Of a DNA stretch of 64,000 nucleotides, positions 44,601-57,769 are shown in pieces; positions within the stretch are counted from its first letter, which is position 1, and every line of letters begins with the position of its first letter. Under the pieces are notes generated by a model. That model ran no database searches. It was not told where the DNA came from and was given only the letters and a program-made list of their open reading frames with translations. This DNA is from Ianthella basta. Its lineage: Eukaryota; Porifera; Demospongiae; Verongiida; Ianthellidae. The position numbers and the translations under genes were made by a program. The stretch covers positions 4,144,381 through 4,208,380 of the forward strand of contig OZ025887.1 in the NCBI GenBank assembly GCA_964019415.1, read 5' to 3'.

Positions 44601-47600
44601 TCTTACAGTTCTCAGTGGATGGCTGCCTTATGAAGTAGGACTAAGATTCAGCTGTAAAGGAGTGTCATGAAAAGGCTCGTGCATTCCAGAAAGTTCTTCT
44701 TCTGGGCTTCATGCATCCTTTTCTGTTTCCAGTGATGCAGACGTTGTCAGGAGGATAGAGAGGAGACGGTTTGATTGGATTACAGAACAGTCTGGATCTG
44801 TAACACTTGCATAAATGCTGATCAATCAGTGTCCTGTGGAGTTTTAGACCACTCTGCACTCAGGTGCTTTTTGGTTGACGTTTTAATATTTCTTAGTTCA
44901 CTGCAGAGAAGGGAATTTTGCATTTGAACAGCAAATTTGCAAATTCACTTTCCTTGATAAGTAGTGAATACAATAGTATCCAATGTCCATGCATTGATTG
45001 CATTGAATTGATTCATCTTTCTTCTCCTTCAGACATCATAAGGGCTGTTGAAAGGGACTCGTCCAGCCTGGACAAACTACTCAAGACGCCAAGAGAGGAG
45101 TTGGAGCCGGATTGCCTTCAGCGTGCCCTGATGGTGGCAGTGGAAAGGGGGAACCCTAGCAGTGCTGGCAAGGTCATTAGTAAAGGCCGAGAAATGGTCA
45201 GCATTGACATTGCCCTCGATCGTGCTAAGCAGATCCATGTTTACGCTGTGCAGGCATTACTGCTGATGGTACAAGCTGCATACACAGATGACTTCCCTCT
45301 TGTGCTAGCACTCTTTGGCGAGACTGTTAATAGTGGCAGTAGTCCGACAGTCGAAAAGGTCGTCAAAGATGCTGACTTTCCTCACATTCAGGCTGCAGTT
45401 AGGAACGGGGAGGTCTTGACACATGTGCCTATAGACATAGCACGGCGGCGAAACAGCAACCAGGCCCGTGAAGAACTTTTGATGAGGACAGATGTCAACA
45501 AGGTGGAGTTCACTGTCAATTGGTATGGTTTACGACTGACCGAGCTTGAAATTGCATGGTTAAAGCGCATTAGATGGGTTGAGAAGCTTCGACTTGCTCG
45601 TAATAGCTTCTCCACCCTCCCGTCTCAAATGGGTAACTTCATGAAGTATGTTACCCTCCTTGATCTGGAACGCAATGTCCTCAAAACAATTCCCCGCTGC
45701 TTACTAGAGCTCCCTGCCATTGAGGAGCTCTACCTTGCACACAATTGTCTTGAGGAGATCCCTGATGTCCATGAGTGGGCCACATCTCTCACCCTGCTGG
45801 ATCTCTCTCACAACCAGCTACAAAACCTTCCTCAGTACTGTGAAGCGCCCAAGCTGAAAATCCTGAATCTCGGCCACAACAAGTTTCGCCGTGTGCCACA
45901 GTGTGTCTGCTCCTTCACTTCCCTGCAGCGTTTGGAGGTGAATCACAACCCAGACATACTCAATCTCCCAGTTGAGATGGGCAGACTGAGCAACCTTGCT
46001 TTCCTTAATCTTGATGGTTTGAATGATATCAATGACCCACCTAAGACTATTCGCCATGATGCAAAGCTCTGTATCACGTACCTGAATCAGAAGCTCAGGA
46101 GCACCAGGGGCTACTACCGCATGAAGCTCATCCTTGTGGGCAAGCAGGCAATGGGAAAAACAACATTGGTGGCTCGACTTCAAGGCAAAGATGTAAAGGA
46201 AACGGATAATGAGTCAACAGTTGGTATTGATGTTAGTGAGTGGCGCTTCAGCCCGCGAATTGGAAAGCAGACCTTCACCTTTAACATTTGGGATTTTGGA
46301 GGGCAGGAAGAGTACTATGCCACACACCAGTGTTTCCTGACAAATCGATCACTATACCTCCTGCTGTGGAACATCACCCATGGAGATGCAGGGATCCGCG
46401 AGCTGAAGCCATGGCTGGACAACATTGCCCTCAGAGCTCCCAACTCCAAGGTGATCATCGTCGCAACTTTCTACGACAAGGTCTCAGATGAAGACCAGGA
46501 AGATGGTGGCAAAGTGGACCAGTTGTTGAAGCAAGTCAGCCAGCTAGCCCATTCCTATCAGAAGAAACTGCAAGGTTCGTATGTGTTGTTTTGTGCTTGT
46601 AGCTGGTTACATTTAACCCCAGTTCAACTTTTACCTTCTTTCTCCTTGTAGTGAAACGTGTCACCTGTGTGGGCCTTCATGGGAAAGCGCTGCAGAATTT
46701 GGACTACCTGAAGAAGGTGATCTATGAAGAGGCGGAGACCTACATCATCAAGAAAGAGAAGGTGATGGGGCGACAAATCCCTGCCAGCTACCATGCCCTG
46801 GATTCCCATCTGGCTCAGATCCAGAAGGAAGTCCGTCAGAACAAACGCTCCCCCATCATGCATGCTCCTGAGTTCAAGGAGATGATCAGTAGCCTCAACC
46901 TTTCTGACATCAGTTCAGATGAGGAGGTGAAGGCTGCAACTCTGTTCCTCCATGAAGTGGGCTCTCTACTGCACTATGATGACAGGAAGAACAACCTGGA
47001 TGACCTCTACTTTGTGGACCCACGGTGGCTTTGTGACATGATGTCAACAGTTGTGGCAGTCCCACAGAAGAATCCCTTTGTTCGGAATGGAATCCTGCCA
47101 CGGATGAGCCTTTCAATTCTCTTTCATGGCAAGCTGTTTCCTTTGGAGTATTTGGAACAATACCTAGTCCTTTTGGATCGGTTTGAGATTGCCTTACCCT
47201 TGGATCAAGGCCAGAACCGCATTCTTGTGCCCTCGATGCTGCCAGATGTTCGTCCAACTGACATTGAGCCACCTGCTAGTGAAGTTTGCTTTGAGAGGCA
47301 CATTGTATTCTCAGTGCCAACCCCACCTGGCTTCTGGAGCAGGCTGCTGTCCCGGGTGATTCACAGCGTTGATTGCATCAAAGCTCTGCTTACTGGGCTG
47401 AGTGCAGAGTTTATGTCTTTGTGCTTTGATGAAATGAACAGAGAGGATGGGGTTGCACAAGAAAGCAAGCCGGCTACGAAGACAGAAGGAATAAATCATG
47501 GCAAAAGGCAACCATCAGAATCCGTGTCAAGGAGATGGACATCTGCAGAGCCAAGTACTTTTCTGTACAACAGAACTTCAACCTTGCCACATGTAGTTAT

Positions 47601-50600
47601 GGAAGAAGCACCATCCATTCCACCCGACTTATCAGACACAGGTGATGCAGAACCAAGAAGTGAAGGCGAGATTCTTCCAGACACAGAAATCCCTGAGATT
47701 CCCATTTCTGCTCCCCAGACAATTAATCTTATGTCAGAGCCTATGCTGCAAGTTGGCAATGCCACCCTGAAGTACTGGAAAACTGGCATGTGCTATCGTA
47801 GTCCTTCATTGTACTTTCGTGTGGAAGAACTGGAGCGAGCCTGCGGTCTAGGGCAGCATGGTGCACACATTGTGGTTTCGCCTTCAGGTTGTCAGATTTA
47901 TGGGCAGATCATTGATTTGATAGCAGGCCTTGTGGAGGAGTGGTATCCCGGATTGACTAGATTAATGGGCGGAAGTCATGTACTAGAGCAGCGTGTGGTG
48001 TGCCATGGTTGCCTGAAGCAAGAGATTGCCAAGCCGCACTGCTTTCAGCGGGAGAGTCTTGTGGAATATGTCATTGGCGGCTCCTCAGCATCTTCACCTG
48101 CTCAGAATAGCAAAGACAGCATAGATGGCCCTTACATTCCCATGGTCCCTTGTCCGGAGGGACATGAAGTTTCCCTCATGGACCTTGCTCCAGATCTGCT
48201 GCTGTTGGATATCCACCAGAGTGTACTGCTGGACGAAGGCAAGCTCAAGTATGTGCAAGATGACAAGCACCGTTTGGGCGTGGGGGCATATGGAGCTGTC
48301 TACCGTGGGCGCTATGAGCAACAGTCTGTTGCCATAAAGGTCCTCCTGGCTGCATCCAATGGTGCTGACCCTTTAGGTGCTCTGTCAGAGCTGCGAAATG
48401 AGGCCCAAATTCTGCACAGAACCCACCACCCCTCTTTGATTTGCATGGTGGGTGTGCTGATCTTCCCACAGCCCAGTCTGGTCATGGAGGAAGCCCCAAT
48501 GGGGTCTCTGGAAGGACCACTAACAAAGCGCAAGGAGCCAATTTCTCGCATTGTTTTGTTCCGAATGGCTGCCCAGATTGCCTCGGCACTGAAACACCTC
48601 CACAGCCTCTCTTACATATACCGAGACCTGAAGGCATCCAACGTCCTCCTTTGGTCACTTGGCCTGGACCAACTCATCAACTGCAAGCTCGCTGATTTTG
48701 GCATTACTACACTGTCTGCTCCAATCGGTGTAAAAGGTGCCCGAGGTACAGTAGGTTTCCAGGCACCCGAAGTGATTTATGTTGGTGCCAACCAAAGTCA
48801 CGCCACTTATGACTACCAAGCAGACATCTTTTCCTTTGCCATGGTGCTGTTCCAAATGATCTCTCGCCACAACCCGTATTTCGATATAAAGCCCATTCAC
48901 ATTCCATCAAATATCGAGCAAGGGAAACGGCCCCGTATTGTGGAGTTCCCAGTTGCCCACACTGGTTTCCACTTCCTGACTGGTCTGATGAAGAGGTGTT
49001 GGAAGCACACCCCTACTGACCGACCAACAACAGATGAAACTATTCAACATGTCACTGACCCCAGAGTGCAGCTCACCATGGGAGTACATCACTTGGATGG
49101 TCAGTACTCCCTGCGCAATGCTTGCTGCTACATCTCCAAGTCGCAGGGCAATGTACCACCAGATCAAAGTGAGTTCCCAGAGCCTCCAATGTTGGAGCTG
49201 TGGGTCTGCTGCGACAGCTCTGAAGGAGCAGAGCTGTCTGTGTTTGAAGCCCATAGCATGAACCCAGTGAGAAAGCCCCAGATCATTGAGGATCATCAGG
49301 TGAAGACAATGGCGGTGTGCAAGGACAGTGTGTGGGTGGCTTCAAGAGTGGGCCTGGACTTCCCAAAGATTGACATATACAGTGTCAAATCTCACCAGCC
49401 GGTTCACCGCATCCGCATGAAGAACACCACTGTCTCTTGTATTACCTGCAGCGACACGGATGTGTACGTGGGTACCATGGAGGGGTTCATCTTCATCTAC
49501 CACTTCCCACTGGAGAACATCGTCAAGACAGTTCAACCAGAGCACCGATGCCTCACAGAACAGTGCATAGACAGCCTGCTCGTGTGTGGCTCTTTGTTGT
49601 GGATATCTTACGCCCGGCAGCTTCTGCTTTGCCACCTGCGGACAATGGAAGTGGAGGCCTTTAGAACCCTACCTGATGGAGTGCCAGGATCCATCGGACA
49701 GCTCATCTTGAATGACGCAAAGACCTTGGTGTGGAGCATACACCCCGGCTGCTATGTCCTGTGTGCATGGCAGACACAACAGCACATCATCAAATTCACC
49801 CTTGATGCTGGCAAGGCGCTGCACAGCGTAGCTACTGTTGATCCATACGAAGTGTGCATTAGTGCCGCGTGTACAGCCCTGGATACCATCTGGTGTGGCA
49901 TGGCCACTGGTCACATACTGGTCTTTTCAGAGGAGAAAGAGTTCCTTCTCCACTTGCACCCCTACAAAGATTATGTGCGGTTCCTCACTGCTATCCCATC
50001 TACTGGGCCATGTGGGAAGGAGGAGTGCATGGTTCTGAGTGGTGGGAAGAGATACCTCAAGAACTCGTATCTGGAGGATGTGAGTGATGATGCCAATGCC
50101 TCTGACAACCCAGCAGCAGCTGAGGTGGTGAGGGAATCCACCGCTGGCACAATCATCCTCTGGGAGGCCCTCCGAGCTTGTCACATGCGTCAGGTGAGGA
50201 TGCTATCCAAGGGAGATGCGTGGAGCTCACATGAGATGATCAACAAGTACCAAACTGAGTGGGAAGAGAGCCGCCAACAAGTGATGGCAGAGGGCCAGGA
50301 AGAGATACAATCATCTTCCAGCACATCAGATGGCTTGCTAGATACTTCAGTCAAAGGCAAGAACAGAAGGATGTCTTTTGCAAGTGACAGATTCACAGTG
50401 GTATCCTCCAATGGGATCAGCACCACTGTAAACTGCTTCAAGCCAGTGCTATTAAAGAAGCTTGTTGGGGAGATTTCAGCCAGGCTCGAACTGAGTGTTT
50501 CTGAAGTATTACCTCTCTCATACCAAGATGGCAATGGCTGTACAATTGTAGTCTCCAATCAAGAATTGTTGGTACACTACCTGAACTTGAAGGACCGACC

Positions 50601-50652
50601 AGCCTTGTGTTTGGCATCCAGCATGAAGGCAACCAAGCCAGCTGAAGAGTAA
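41698..50652 (+). CDS. LRRK-family protein: ankyrin-LRR-ROC-COR-kinase-WD40 with PB1-like tail, 1981 aa
   Basis: Exons 41698-42100, 45033-46574 and 46652-50652 (5946 nt, phases match). Ankyrin repeats (GYTPLHESATEGH, GYTPLHLAASGGH) lie at about residues 5-134. LRRs lie at about 315-480 (LTLLDLSHNQLQNLP). The ROC GTPase runs from about 495, with P-loop VGKQAMGKTT and switch WDFGGQEEYY. The COR domain follows (FVDPRWLCDMMSTVV). The kinase spans about 1185-1455 with glycine loop GVGAYGAVY, VAIK lysine, catalytic YRDLKASNVLLW and ADFG. WD40-like repeats span about 1495-1825. The last about 75 residues look like a PB1 fold (KKLVGEIS, then LPLSYQDGNGCTIVVSNQEL). Such ROCO kinases couple GTPase and kinase activity in membrane traffic and autophagy. 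Ankyrin plus YRD features resemble LRRK1 more than LRRK2. All catalytic residues look intact. Confidence 0.9.
42101..45032. other. Large intron 1 of the LRRK-type gene
   Basis: It holds a G20 run (42550-42569), a C17 run (43058-43074) and a 509-bp inverted-repeat element. No other gene was recognised. Confidence 0.6.
43197..43705. mobile_element. 509-bp terminal-inverted-repeat element
   Basis: The ends TACCGTATATGTCC (43197-43210) and its inverted copy (43692-43705) match perfectly. Subterminal direct repeats ATAGAAGCCGGG…ATAGAGGCTGGGTC occur near both ends. A small frame inside (43376-43579) starts MSTKKSYYFPRLKAVECTPK and is not recognised. No transposase is visible, so it is a non-autonomous element of unassigned class. 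Confidence 0.75.
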
Positions 50653-51093
50653 CACTATCTCACCAAGTGAACTGAATGTAGCAGCCTTTTAGGTATTTTT
50701 CATGGTACAATTTCTTCTCACTTTTTCGATCCCGCCCCTGACATCTGTACTGATGTGCCTATTAACTGATATTCATCAATACAAAGAAGAGTGCTAAGCT
50801 CTCTCACTGCATGTGCATGCCCCCTTGAACATACTCCTTAACTGAATAGAGGCCAGTAGGTATACAGCATGGCATGAAAGATCAATGTGCATGCATGGAG
50901 CTAGTGACTGCCATGTACTGCATGGGCTCTAGATAACTCTGATTGGAGCAACCTTGTCTCTACAAAATTTGTGATTTGTTGGCATGCTGGTGCAACTACA
51001 TATGTATCAAAATAAAAATCCAAATGAGCATTTTAAAGCATTGATCCACTTGTCTGCTTCATGAAGTTCAAGCATACTGTATGTATACACGTG
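50653..51093. terminator. Convergent 3' region of LRRK-type gene and PDSS1
   Basis: An AATAAA at about 51011-51016 fits a polyadenylation signal for the plus-strand gene. No obvious minus-strand AATAAA was seen for PDSS1. Confidence 0.45.
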
Positions 51094-51475
51094 CTACTTT
51101 GTTCGGCGGACACACATCTCACTGAGTTCAACTAGCAAGGATTTCTCCTGGCTGTCTGCTAGCTGGCTGATGGCTTGCACTGCAGAGGAGACATGGTTCA
51201 GTGCTAGACTCCGTGTCCTCTGTAACCCTTGGCTCTGTAGAGGGGCGGGACCAGCATGATCCATGTATGCGTGCATGTGTGTGTGTGGTGTGTGGGTGTG
51301 GGTGTGTTTGACTACATACCTTACGAACCAGCTGTAGAGCCTTTGCCGAGTCACTCGTGTGCTTGAACTGTCTCTCGATCAGAACATTGAGCTCAGGGAA
51401 CTGTAAAGAGACCAGTAAAAGGATGTTGAGAGAAGATAATGCCATGCATTACAGTAGAACAGAGTCAACTAGGAC

Positions 51476-51572
<97 letters not shown>

Positions 51573-51595
51573 GTGTGCGTGTGTGTGTGTGTGTG

Positions 51596-51652
<57 letters not shown>

Positions 51653-54244
51653 ATATTCAAGACTGTATTTTGAGAATCAGCAACAGAGGGCACTGTTTCA
51701 CTCTGACATTCCTGCATAACTATCCACAGCAATCACTACTACTGCAGCACCGCAACACTATGTATAAAACACCACTCACAGCATGTGAAGCTATCAATAA
51801 TATCAATAGAGGTTCATGCCACGGGTAAACGGTATGAGACTGGACTTTCACATAGCAACAAGAAACAACTGTGCTGCAACATTTTGACCATGAAGGCTGT
51901 TGTCAGATACAAACAAAAATGTTTGTAATGACATAAATTTTACAGTGAAAAACACATTACAGTTGTCTCTTGTTGCTACACGAAAGCTCACTTACACTCA
52001 AGTTCATACATAGAGCAACCTGTCGTCGGTCAAAGACTATTCACACTCACCTCCTCCACTGCATACAGGACTGGTGCGGTAGCCAGGCCCAGCCTCAGAT
52101 CAGTGGCTGTGGGTTTGCCCATGCTCTCTGCGGTGCTCATGTAGTCGAGCATGTCGTCCATCAGCTGGAAGGCAAGACCTGTGTGCCGGCCATATTGATA
52201 TGCAGTCTCACAGACATCAACATCACAGCCACCCAAGATAGCAACCTAGTGCAAGGACAGGGACAAAGCAGCGCTGTGAACTGACATACATAAAGTATAC
52301 AGTGCACATATATAACTCCTCTGGAAAGCACTGTAAGTGCATGTACTGTCACCACACTTGGAGAGAAGCAGCAGAAGAGGAGGAATATTGTATGAGTGCT
52401 ATACGTTACGTATATCAAGATCAGTAGTGTCATAAGAAAGTTCATAAGGACAGTATCACATGGTGTGTAGATCTCTTTCCCAAGATTGCTATACAGTGAT
52501 TCGGTAGAGGCTCATAGCTGCGATTGCAGATTTAGCAAATAATTAGTTGAGCAATACTGCAGCTTGAAGAAAGGAGGGTCGCAGAACGTTTCGGCTCGAG
52601 AGCCTTTGTCAACTGCTTACAGGTCACCTCTACTGTAGCATACACAAGAATGGTTAATCCAAAAGCAAGTACAGCAAGTAAAGGTGTAAACATGTCTTAC
52701 AGCCTTGCAGGAGTTGGCCATTAGGCTGGCTGTCTTCTTGTACGTCTTCTCCATGTAGTTCTTGAAGCGGTCCTGTTTCTCCTTCCCCACTGCATTCAGC
52801 TGCATAATCTCACCTGTAGCTCACCACAAATGCGGCAAAGAGAGAACAAAATGCCTTAGCTGCATGAATTACAATACATACGTGCTAGCAGGTCAACATA
52901 GGGTACAGAGCATATTCTCTACTACTGCAAAAATTGGGATTTTTGCATGTAAAAACTTTCCAGTAAAATGTAGAAAATGTTGAGGATCAGTGAGTATAAG
53001 ATTCTACACACCACAGACTACTGTTGTCAGCACTCAGTTCCTGCACACACACCTACCTTTGACTAAATTGTCAATGACAGTTGCAAGCACACTAATAACC
53101 TCTGTGTGGCCAATCCTAGCTAGAGCCATGGATGCTCTTGCCAGTACAAAGTCTCCTGTCACTATTGCCTGCAGCAACAGGAAGGAGGGAGGGGGAGGGG
53201 GATGGAGGGAGAAAGGAGAAGAAGGAGGAAGAGGAGGAGATGGGGAGAAGGGGCAGGAGGAGGATGCAGGGTGGAGAAAACAAAGACATTCACACTAACA
53301 TATTCAGTACATGTAAAGGTATGACAGAGCCACCTTATATCATTACAGCGGAACCTGTCTATATAAGATGGTCATTGTATAAATAAGGCAGCCATCTCTA
53401 TAAAACAGCCACCCTCCCTGGCACCAAATTTAATAGCACTAATAATACCACAGTCTATCTACAATACCTCTGTAATACAGTCACCTCTCTATAGAGGCCA
53501 ATTATAACTGGCCTCCAGGTCCCAACTAGCCTAGTGTGGGTCCTGCTGACATGGCTGCTTTGGACAGGTTGCTGCATTACAGAGGTGCAGCTCGTTTGGG
53601 CCAGGGAGGCCTGGGGGTTGCCCTTAGGCAGGTGGCTGTCTAATGTACTTCCCACTATAGTAAGGTTGCACTGTGTGAAATGGTACTAATGTGGTAGAGG
53701 TGCTCATGCTACGTTGTCTAGCAGATTTATGGAGCGTTGATGAGCATTCACGTAGCTGTAGGTCTGGTTCCAGTAAAACGTTTTGACCACAAGGGTCTTC
53801 ATCAGTCACAAAACAGTTTTGTAACTAATGAAGACCCTTGTGGTCGAAACGTTTTACTTGAATCAGACCTACAGCTATGCGAATGCTCATCAACGCTCCA
53901 TATATCTGGAATGGCACTACTTAGATAAAGTGGAAGGCTCTGTTAAGCAATGCGTAATATCCAGAGTAGAGTAGTTGGTTGCTGGTGTGGCTGTGTTACC
54001 TATACAAGAAACACCTACATAATACAGGGCGGGGCACACCCATATATGGTGTCCACATTCTCACCATTTTCTCACCCCACTTGGCATTAACCGAGGGTTT
54101 TCCCCTTCTCACAGTAGCCCCATCGATGACATCATCATGCGCAAGACTTGCTGTGTGTATCATTTCAGCCACCATGCTCACTGTGTGCTGCGACGGTAGC
54201 ACCTCTGAACTGATGCATGAACAGAGAAACACCAGCTGCAGTGA

Positions 54245-54282
<38 letters not shown>

Positions 54283-54913
54283 ACATTGTCACATGCATGC
54301 ACATGCACGTATGTTTACATGTATATGTGTGTGCATCTGTGTATTATAACAGTTGCTGCATACACTTCACATAGCCTCAATCCCTGACACAGCCTGTTAA
54401 ACAATGCTACCATTCCCTTATGCACTTCTGATTACTGTCGAGCTGCTAACACTACCCCAATGCATGATACATGCATTTACACCAGTGAGCACCAGTTACA
54501 AGCCTTGCACACCATGCACGCACGCACGCACGCACGCACGTTCCACTGGTGTGGAAGTTGCAAGCTGCAGCCATCAGAAGAGCCATAGCAGGCCGCACAC
54601 TCTTCCCCTGACCGTCAAACAAGTAACAGCTGCTTGCGTAGAGCGTCTCATTTCCACACGTCAATTCCTATAAGGCAAAAGGGTAGCTATATAGTTTAGT
54701 GCACATCACCTAGGCTAGAACATATATCTACTCTGCAATACTGCCGCGAGTTCCTCCTACCTGGCAAATTGTCCTGGGTAGATCAGCTAGGTATTTCTCT
54801 AGAGTAGAGATGCCGCCGACCAGTGACGCACTTGTGCTGTAGCTGTTTTGTTTCGCTCGCCAAGCCTTAGCCATGAAACACTTCGCCGTCCAACGTCCGA
54901 CCGTGGCGGCCAT
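51094..54913 (-). CDS. PDSS1: Decaprenyl/solanesyl diphosphate synthase subunit 1 (coenzyme Q tail synthesis), 351 aa
   Basis: Eight exons: 54761-54913, 54547-54667, 54065-54204, 53057-53168, 52701-52813, 52051-52245, 51320-51400 and 51094-51234 (1056 nt, phases match). This is a trans-polyprenyl synthetase: [10 protein letters not shown] substrate motif, first aspartate motif in [14 protein letters not shown] with [28 protein letters not shown], and second aspartate motif in [10 protein letters not shown] followed by [16 protein letters not shown]. It condenses isopentenyl diphosphate to make the long prenyl tail of ubiquinone in mitochondria, normally with PDSS2. The N-terminus is basic and serine-rich, fitting a mitochondrial presequence. 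It starts 118 bp past the COQ8 stop on the same strand. Confidence 0.93.
51480..51650. repeat. (GT)n microsatellite in PDSS1 intron
   Basis: A GT array with a short ATGGTGTGCG interruption. Another, 54248-54278, lies in intron 2 of the same gene. Confidence 0.95.
52581..52616 (-). ncRNA. Hammerhead-like motif, copy 2
   Basis: Minus strand: GCAG, UUGACAA, A, GGCUC-UC-GAGCC, GAAACGUU, CUGC. GCAG/CUGC can form helix I and GGCUC/GAGCC helix II. The core has a UUGACAA variant. It lies in a PDSS1 intron. Confidence 0.4.
53175..53270. repeat. Polypurine tract, plus strand, PDSS1 intron
   Basis: About 90 bases almost entirely G and A (GGAGG, GAAGG words), able in principle to form triplex or quadruplex DNA. 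Confidence 0.8.
53728..53902. mobile_element. 175-bp near-palindrome carrying two hammerhead-like motifs
   Basis: Two 87-nt arms (53728-53814 and 53816-53902) match inverted about a single central base, with roughly nine mismatches and no indels. The arms hold the motif on the minus strand (53773-53809) and plus strand (53821-53857). The outer word is TATGGAGCGTTGATGAGCAT. It is either a fold-back element or two copies of one element joined head-to-head. Confidence 0.75.
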
Positions 54914-55031
54914 TTTTAACTTATTGCGTCATTTAGGCCAAATGATGCACAGACATGAAGGTAACTTAAGAGATTGCTCTCTTTCACACAACATCTCACC
55001 GATAATTAGAAATATGGAGTACACTATAAAG
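54914..55031. promoter_or_regulatory. 118-bp gap between the COQ8 stop and the PDSS1 start
   Basis: It must contain the COQ8 3' end and PDSS1 5' end if the genes are separate. On the coding strand no AATAAA is seen (only AATAAG near the PDSS1 start). GGCCGCCACGG straddles the PDSS1 start. Confidence 0.5.
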
Positions 55032-55933
55032 TTAGCTACTCTTGTAACTACTGTAAACTGCCTCAAAAAGTGGTTTTGCATGAATGCGGGCTTGAAGCTT
55101 TGAACATAGGAGGAAGATACCAGAGAGTTTGCGATGAAGTGAGTAGATCTCGTCTGGAGGCGGTGTCAGTCTGTGTCGCAGCATCACAGGGACTAGTGAT
55201 TGGATGCGGTCTGTGATGTCTTGGGAGCCAAAATCAAATGGCCCGTCATGTGCAAATGCCTCCCCGAGTATTGTAACAGCGTCTGCATGAGCATCTGTCA
55301 TGGCCTGAGGGGAGGGAGGGAGGGAGGGGCGAGTGTGAGGAGGTACTAGGGACAGGTGCAAGGGCAAGGTGTAAAGTGCAGTGTCAGAACTGGCATGACC
55401 ATTGCCTTCGTGCAAAGTTACAGCTCACACCTTAAGGAGGAGCTAGGTTTGTTTTCTGTTGTTACTACTCCCTAGCTGATTTATACCAGTGCTATAACAA
55501 CTTCTGTTTTGTATGCAGTTAGTACAGGAGTCGATGTGATGACTGCTATCATGAGAAGCTGTTCCTTGACATACAGGTGGAAGGAGGTGCTGTGTTTGAC
55601 CCACCATCTTCTTGGGAGCCCCCTTACTTTATCGTACTCCTTGCTGCCAACTGTCATGTGCACCCTTTGAATTCCAGAAGGACCATGCATGTGTGCGTGG
55701 ATGCACCCTTCTGGTTTCCACACCAGCCAATAGAGATGGGCAAGCGAGGCCTACAGGCTAACAAGCTACTTGTTGTCAGTGCTCACATTGCATACCTTTG
55801 ATTCGTAGCCTGTGAGGAATCCAATGTCAATAGATCTCTTGATGATCTTTTGTCTGTCTCCCACAGATGCAGCATGGATGATCTACACACACACACACAC
55901 ACACACAGACAGACACACACACAGACACACACA

Positions 55934-56006
<73 letters not shown>

Positions 56007-57394
56007 AGACAGACAGAGTAAGTGTGAACACACTATCCTAGACATACAGAGGCATACAAAGCGACACATCCAACCTGTTACAACAGAAACTTACTTCAAT
56101 GTAATCAGCCACAAATTTCCTTGGATATTCACGACTTGCACCAAAGTCAAGCAGGTAAATCTTGCCTGTCTCTTGGTTGTACAAGAAGTTGCCCCAGTTG
56201 GGATCCGTCTGCATAAAGTGGAACTCAAACACTTCCCTAAGGCAAAGTTGAAGGAGTTTTTCACCAATCTACAACAATAGAGTGGTGAAGATAACATGTA
56301 ACAGTAGTTGATCACTTGATTGTCACTTCTCAAATAGGTCAATCAAGGTAGCGTGCAGAGCATAAGCAGAATGCAAAGGGAAGCATGCAGTAGAGGTGGA
56401 GTCTAACAAGCAAACTCTATTCTCCGTAGCATTTCAACTTGTCTGCATGTTTGAGCTCTCTACACTGAACGACTATAACCAAGTACATGTACTAGACTAT
56501 TACGTATATTGTGCAATCCTGTGCATGCAACTACCCCCCCCCCCCCCACCAGTGTCCCTCCTGCTTGCCTTGTTCCTCTCCTCCTGGGAAAACCCGCTGT
56601 GATTGTCCACAGTTTCCCCATGAACCAGCTCTGAGGTGAACACTCGGCGGGTTGTCAGCTCTGGAAAGACACTTGGTACACAGAGGACAGGGTCACCGGA
56701 CAAAGTGTCTCTGCATGGAAGGAACACACATGCAGGACCTCCATACACTACATACCACAATATGGCTGTCCTCATACTAGCCCAATGGAGGCTTTCAAAC
56801 ATGCAAGGGCAATAAAAAATCCTCTGATCTTCGCCCTGAAGAAGACCAGAGCATCTGGTCGAAACGTCGGCAAGGTTTTCAACCCTGTTGTGAAGCTGGT
56901 ATTAGAGAACTAACCCTTTCTAATAAAAAATCCGTCATCACACAACAACCAGAAGTAGTGGGGAGGGTCTAATCTTAAGTTGCTGTCTTCTGTAGGCTTG
57001 CCTTCTATTGAAGGCATACATGTAAAAAAAAAATGGGATTGAAATTTGATCATGTGATCCTCCATGTGGGTGTATAAATTCCAAACTGCATACACAAGAG
57101 TTTTGCAATGGCTTCTGTCCGAGCCGAGTAGTGATCTTAACATGGCTGCTTCCTTCAGCCAGTGAACGCTGTAGTGGTGCCTGGGTATGCACATACAAAA
57201 TAGTCTGTGTTACGTAGCACATACGACAAACAGACAATGAGTTGATACAGGTCAGCGCACTGCGGTAACAGCTGCCAAGCTGGTCACATGTCTCATACGT
57301 AGATAACTTCCAGACAAAGTCATTATAAGGCTGGTAACCACCTCAGAAGAGCACATGTGGATGTACGTATGTGTGTGTGTGTGTGTGTGTGTGC

Positions 57395-57478
<84 letters not shown>

Positions 57479-57728
57479 ACAATCAAAAGACCACAAAGAC
57501 ACACAAGAGGAATCAACAGAGTGTGACCATGCCAGTACACAGTAGCCTACTTAAATCGCTGGGCCCAAGCAGCCTCTCGGATGTAGTCTGTCTCCCATGC
57601 CAGCTCTTTCCGTGCCACAACAGCAGTTGCATCAATGAACAAACCTGAGAATGGAAGAGCAATGCTACAAAGATAGAGCATGTGTGCATTGTTTGTGTGT
57701 GCACGTTTGTATGCATGCATATGTACAT

Positions 57729-57769
<41 letters not shown>

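Noticed and set aside
46910..50632. Minus-strand frames opposite the LRRK-like exon 3
   Set aside because: Antisense shadows; the plus frame contains intact ROC, COR, kinase and WD40 motifs.
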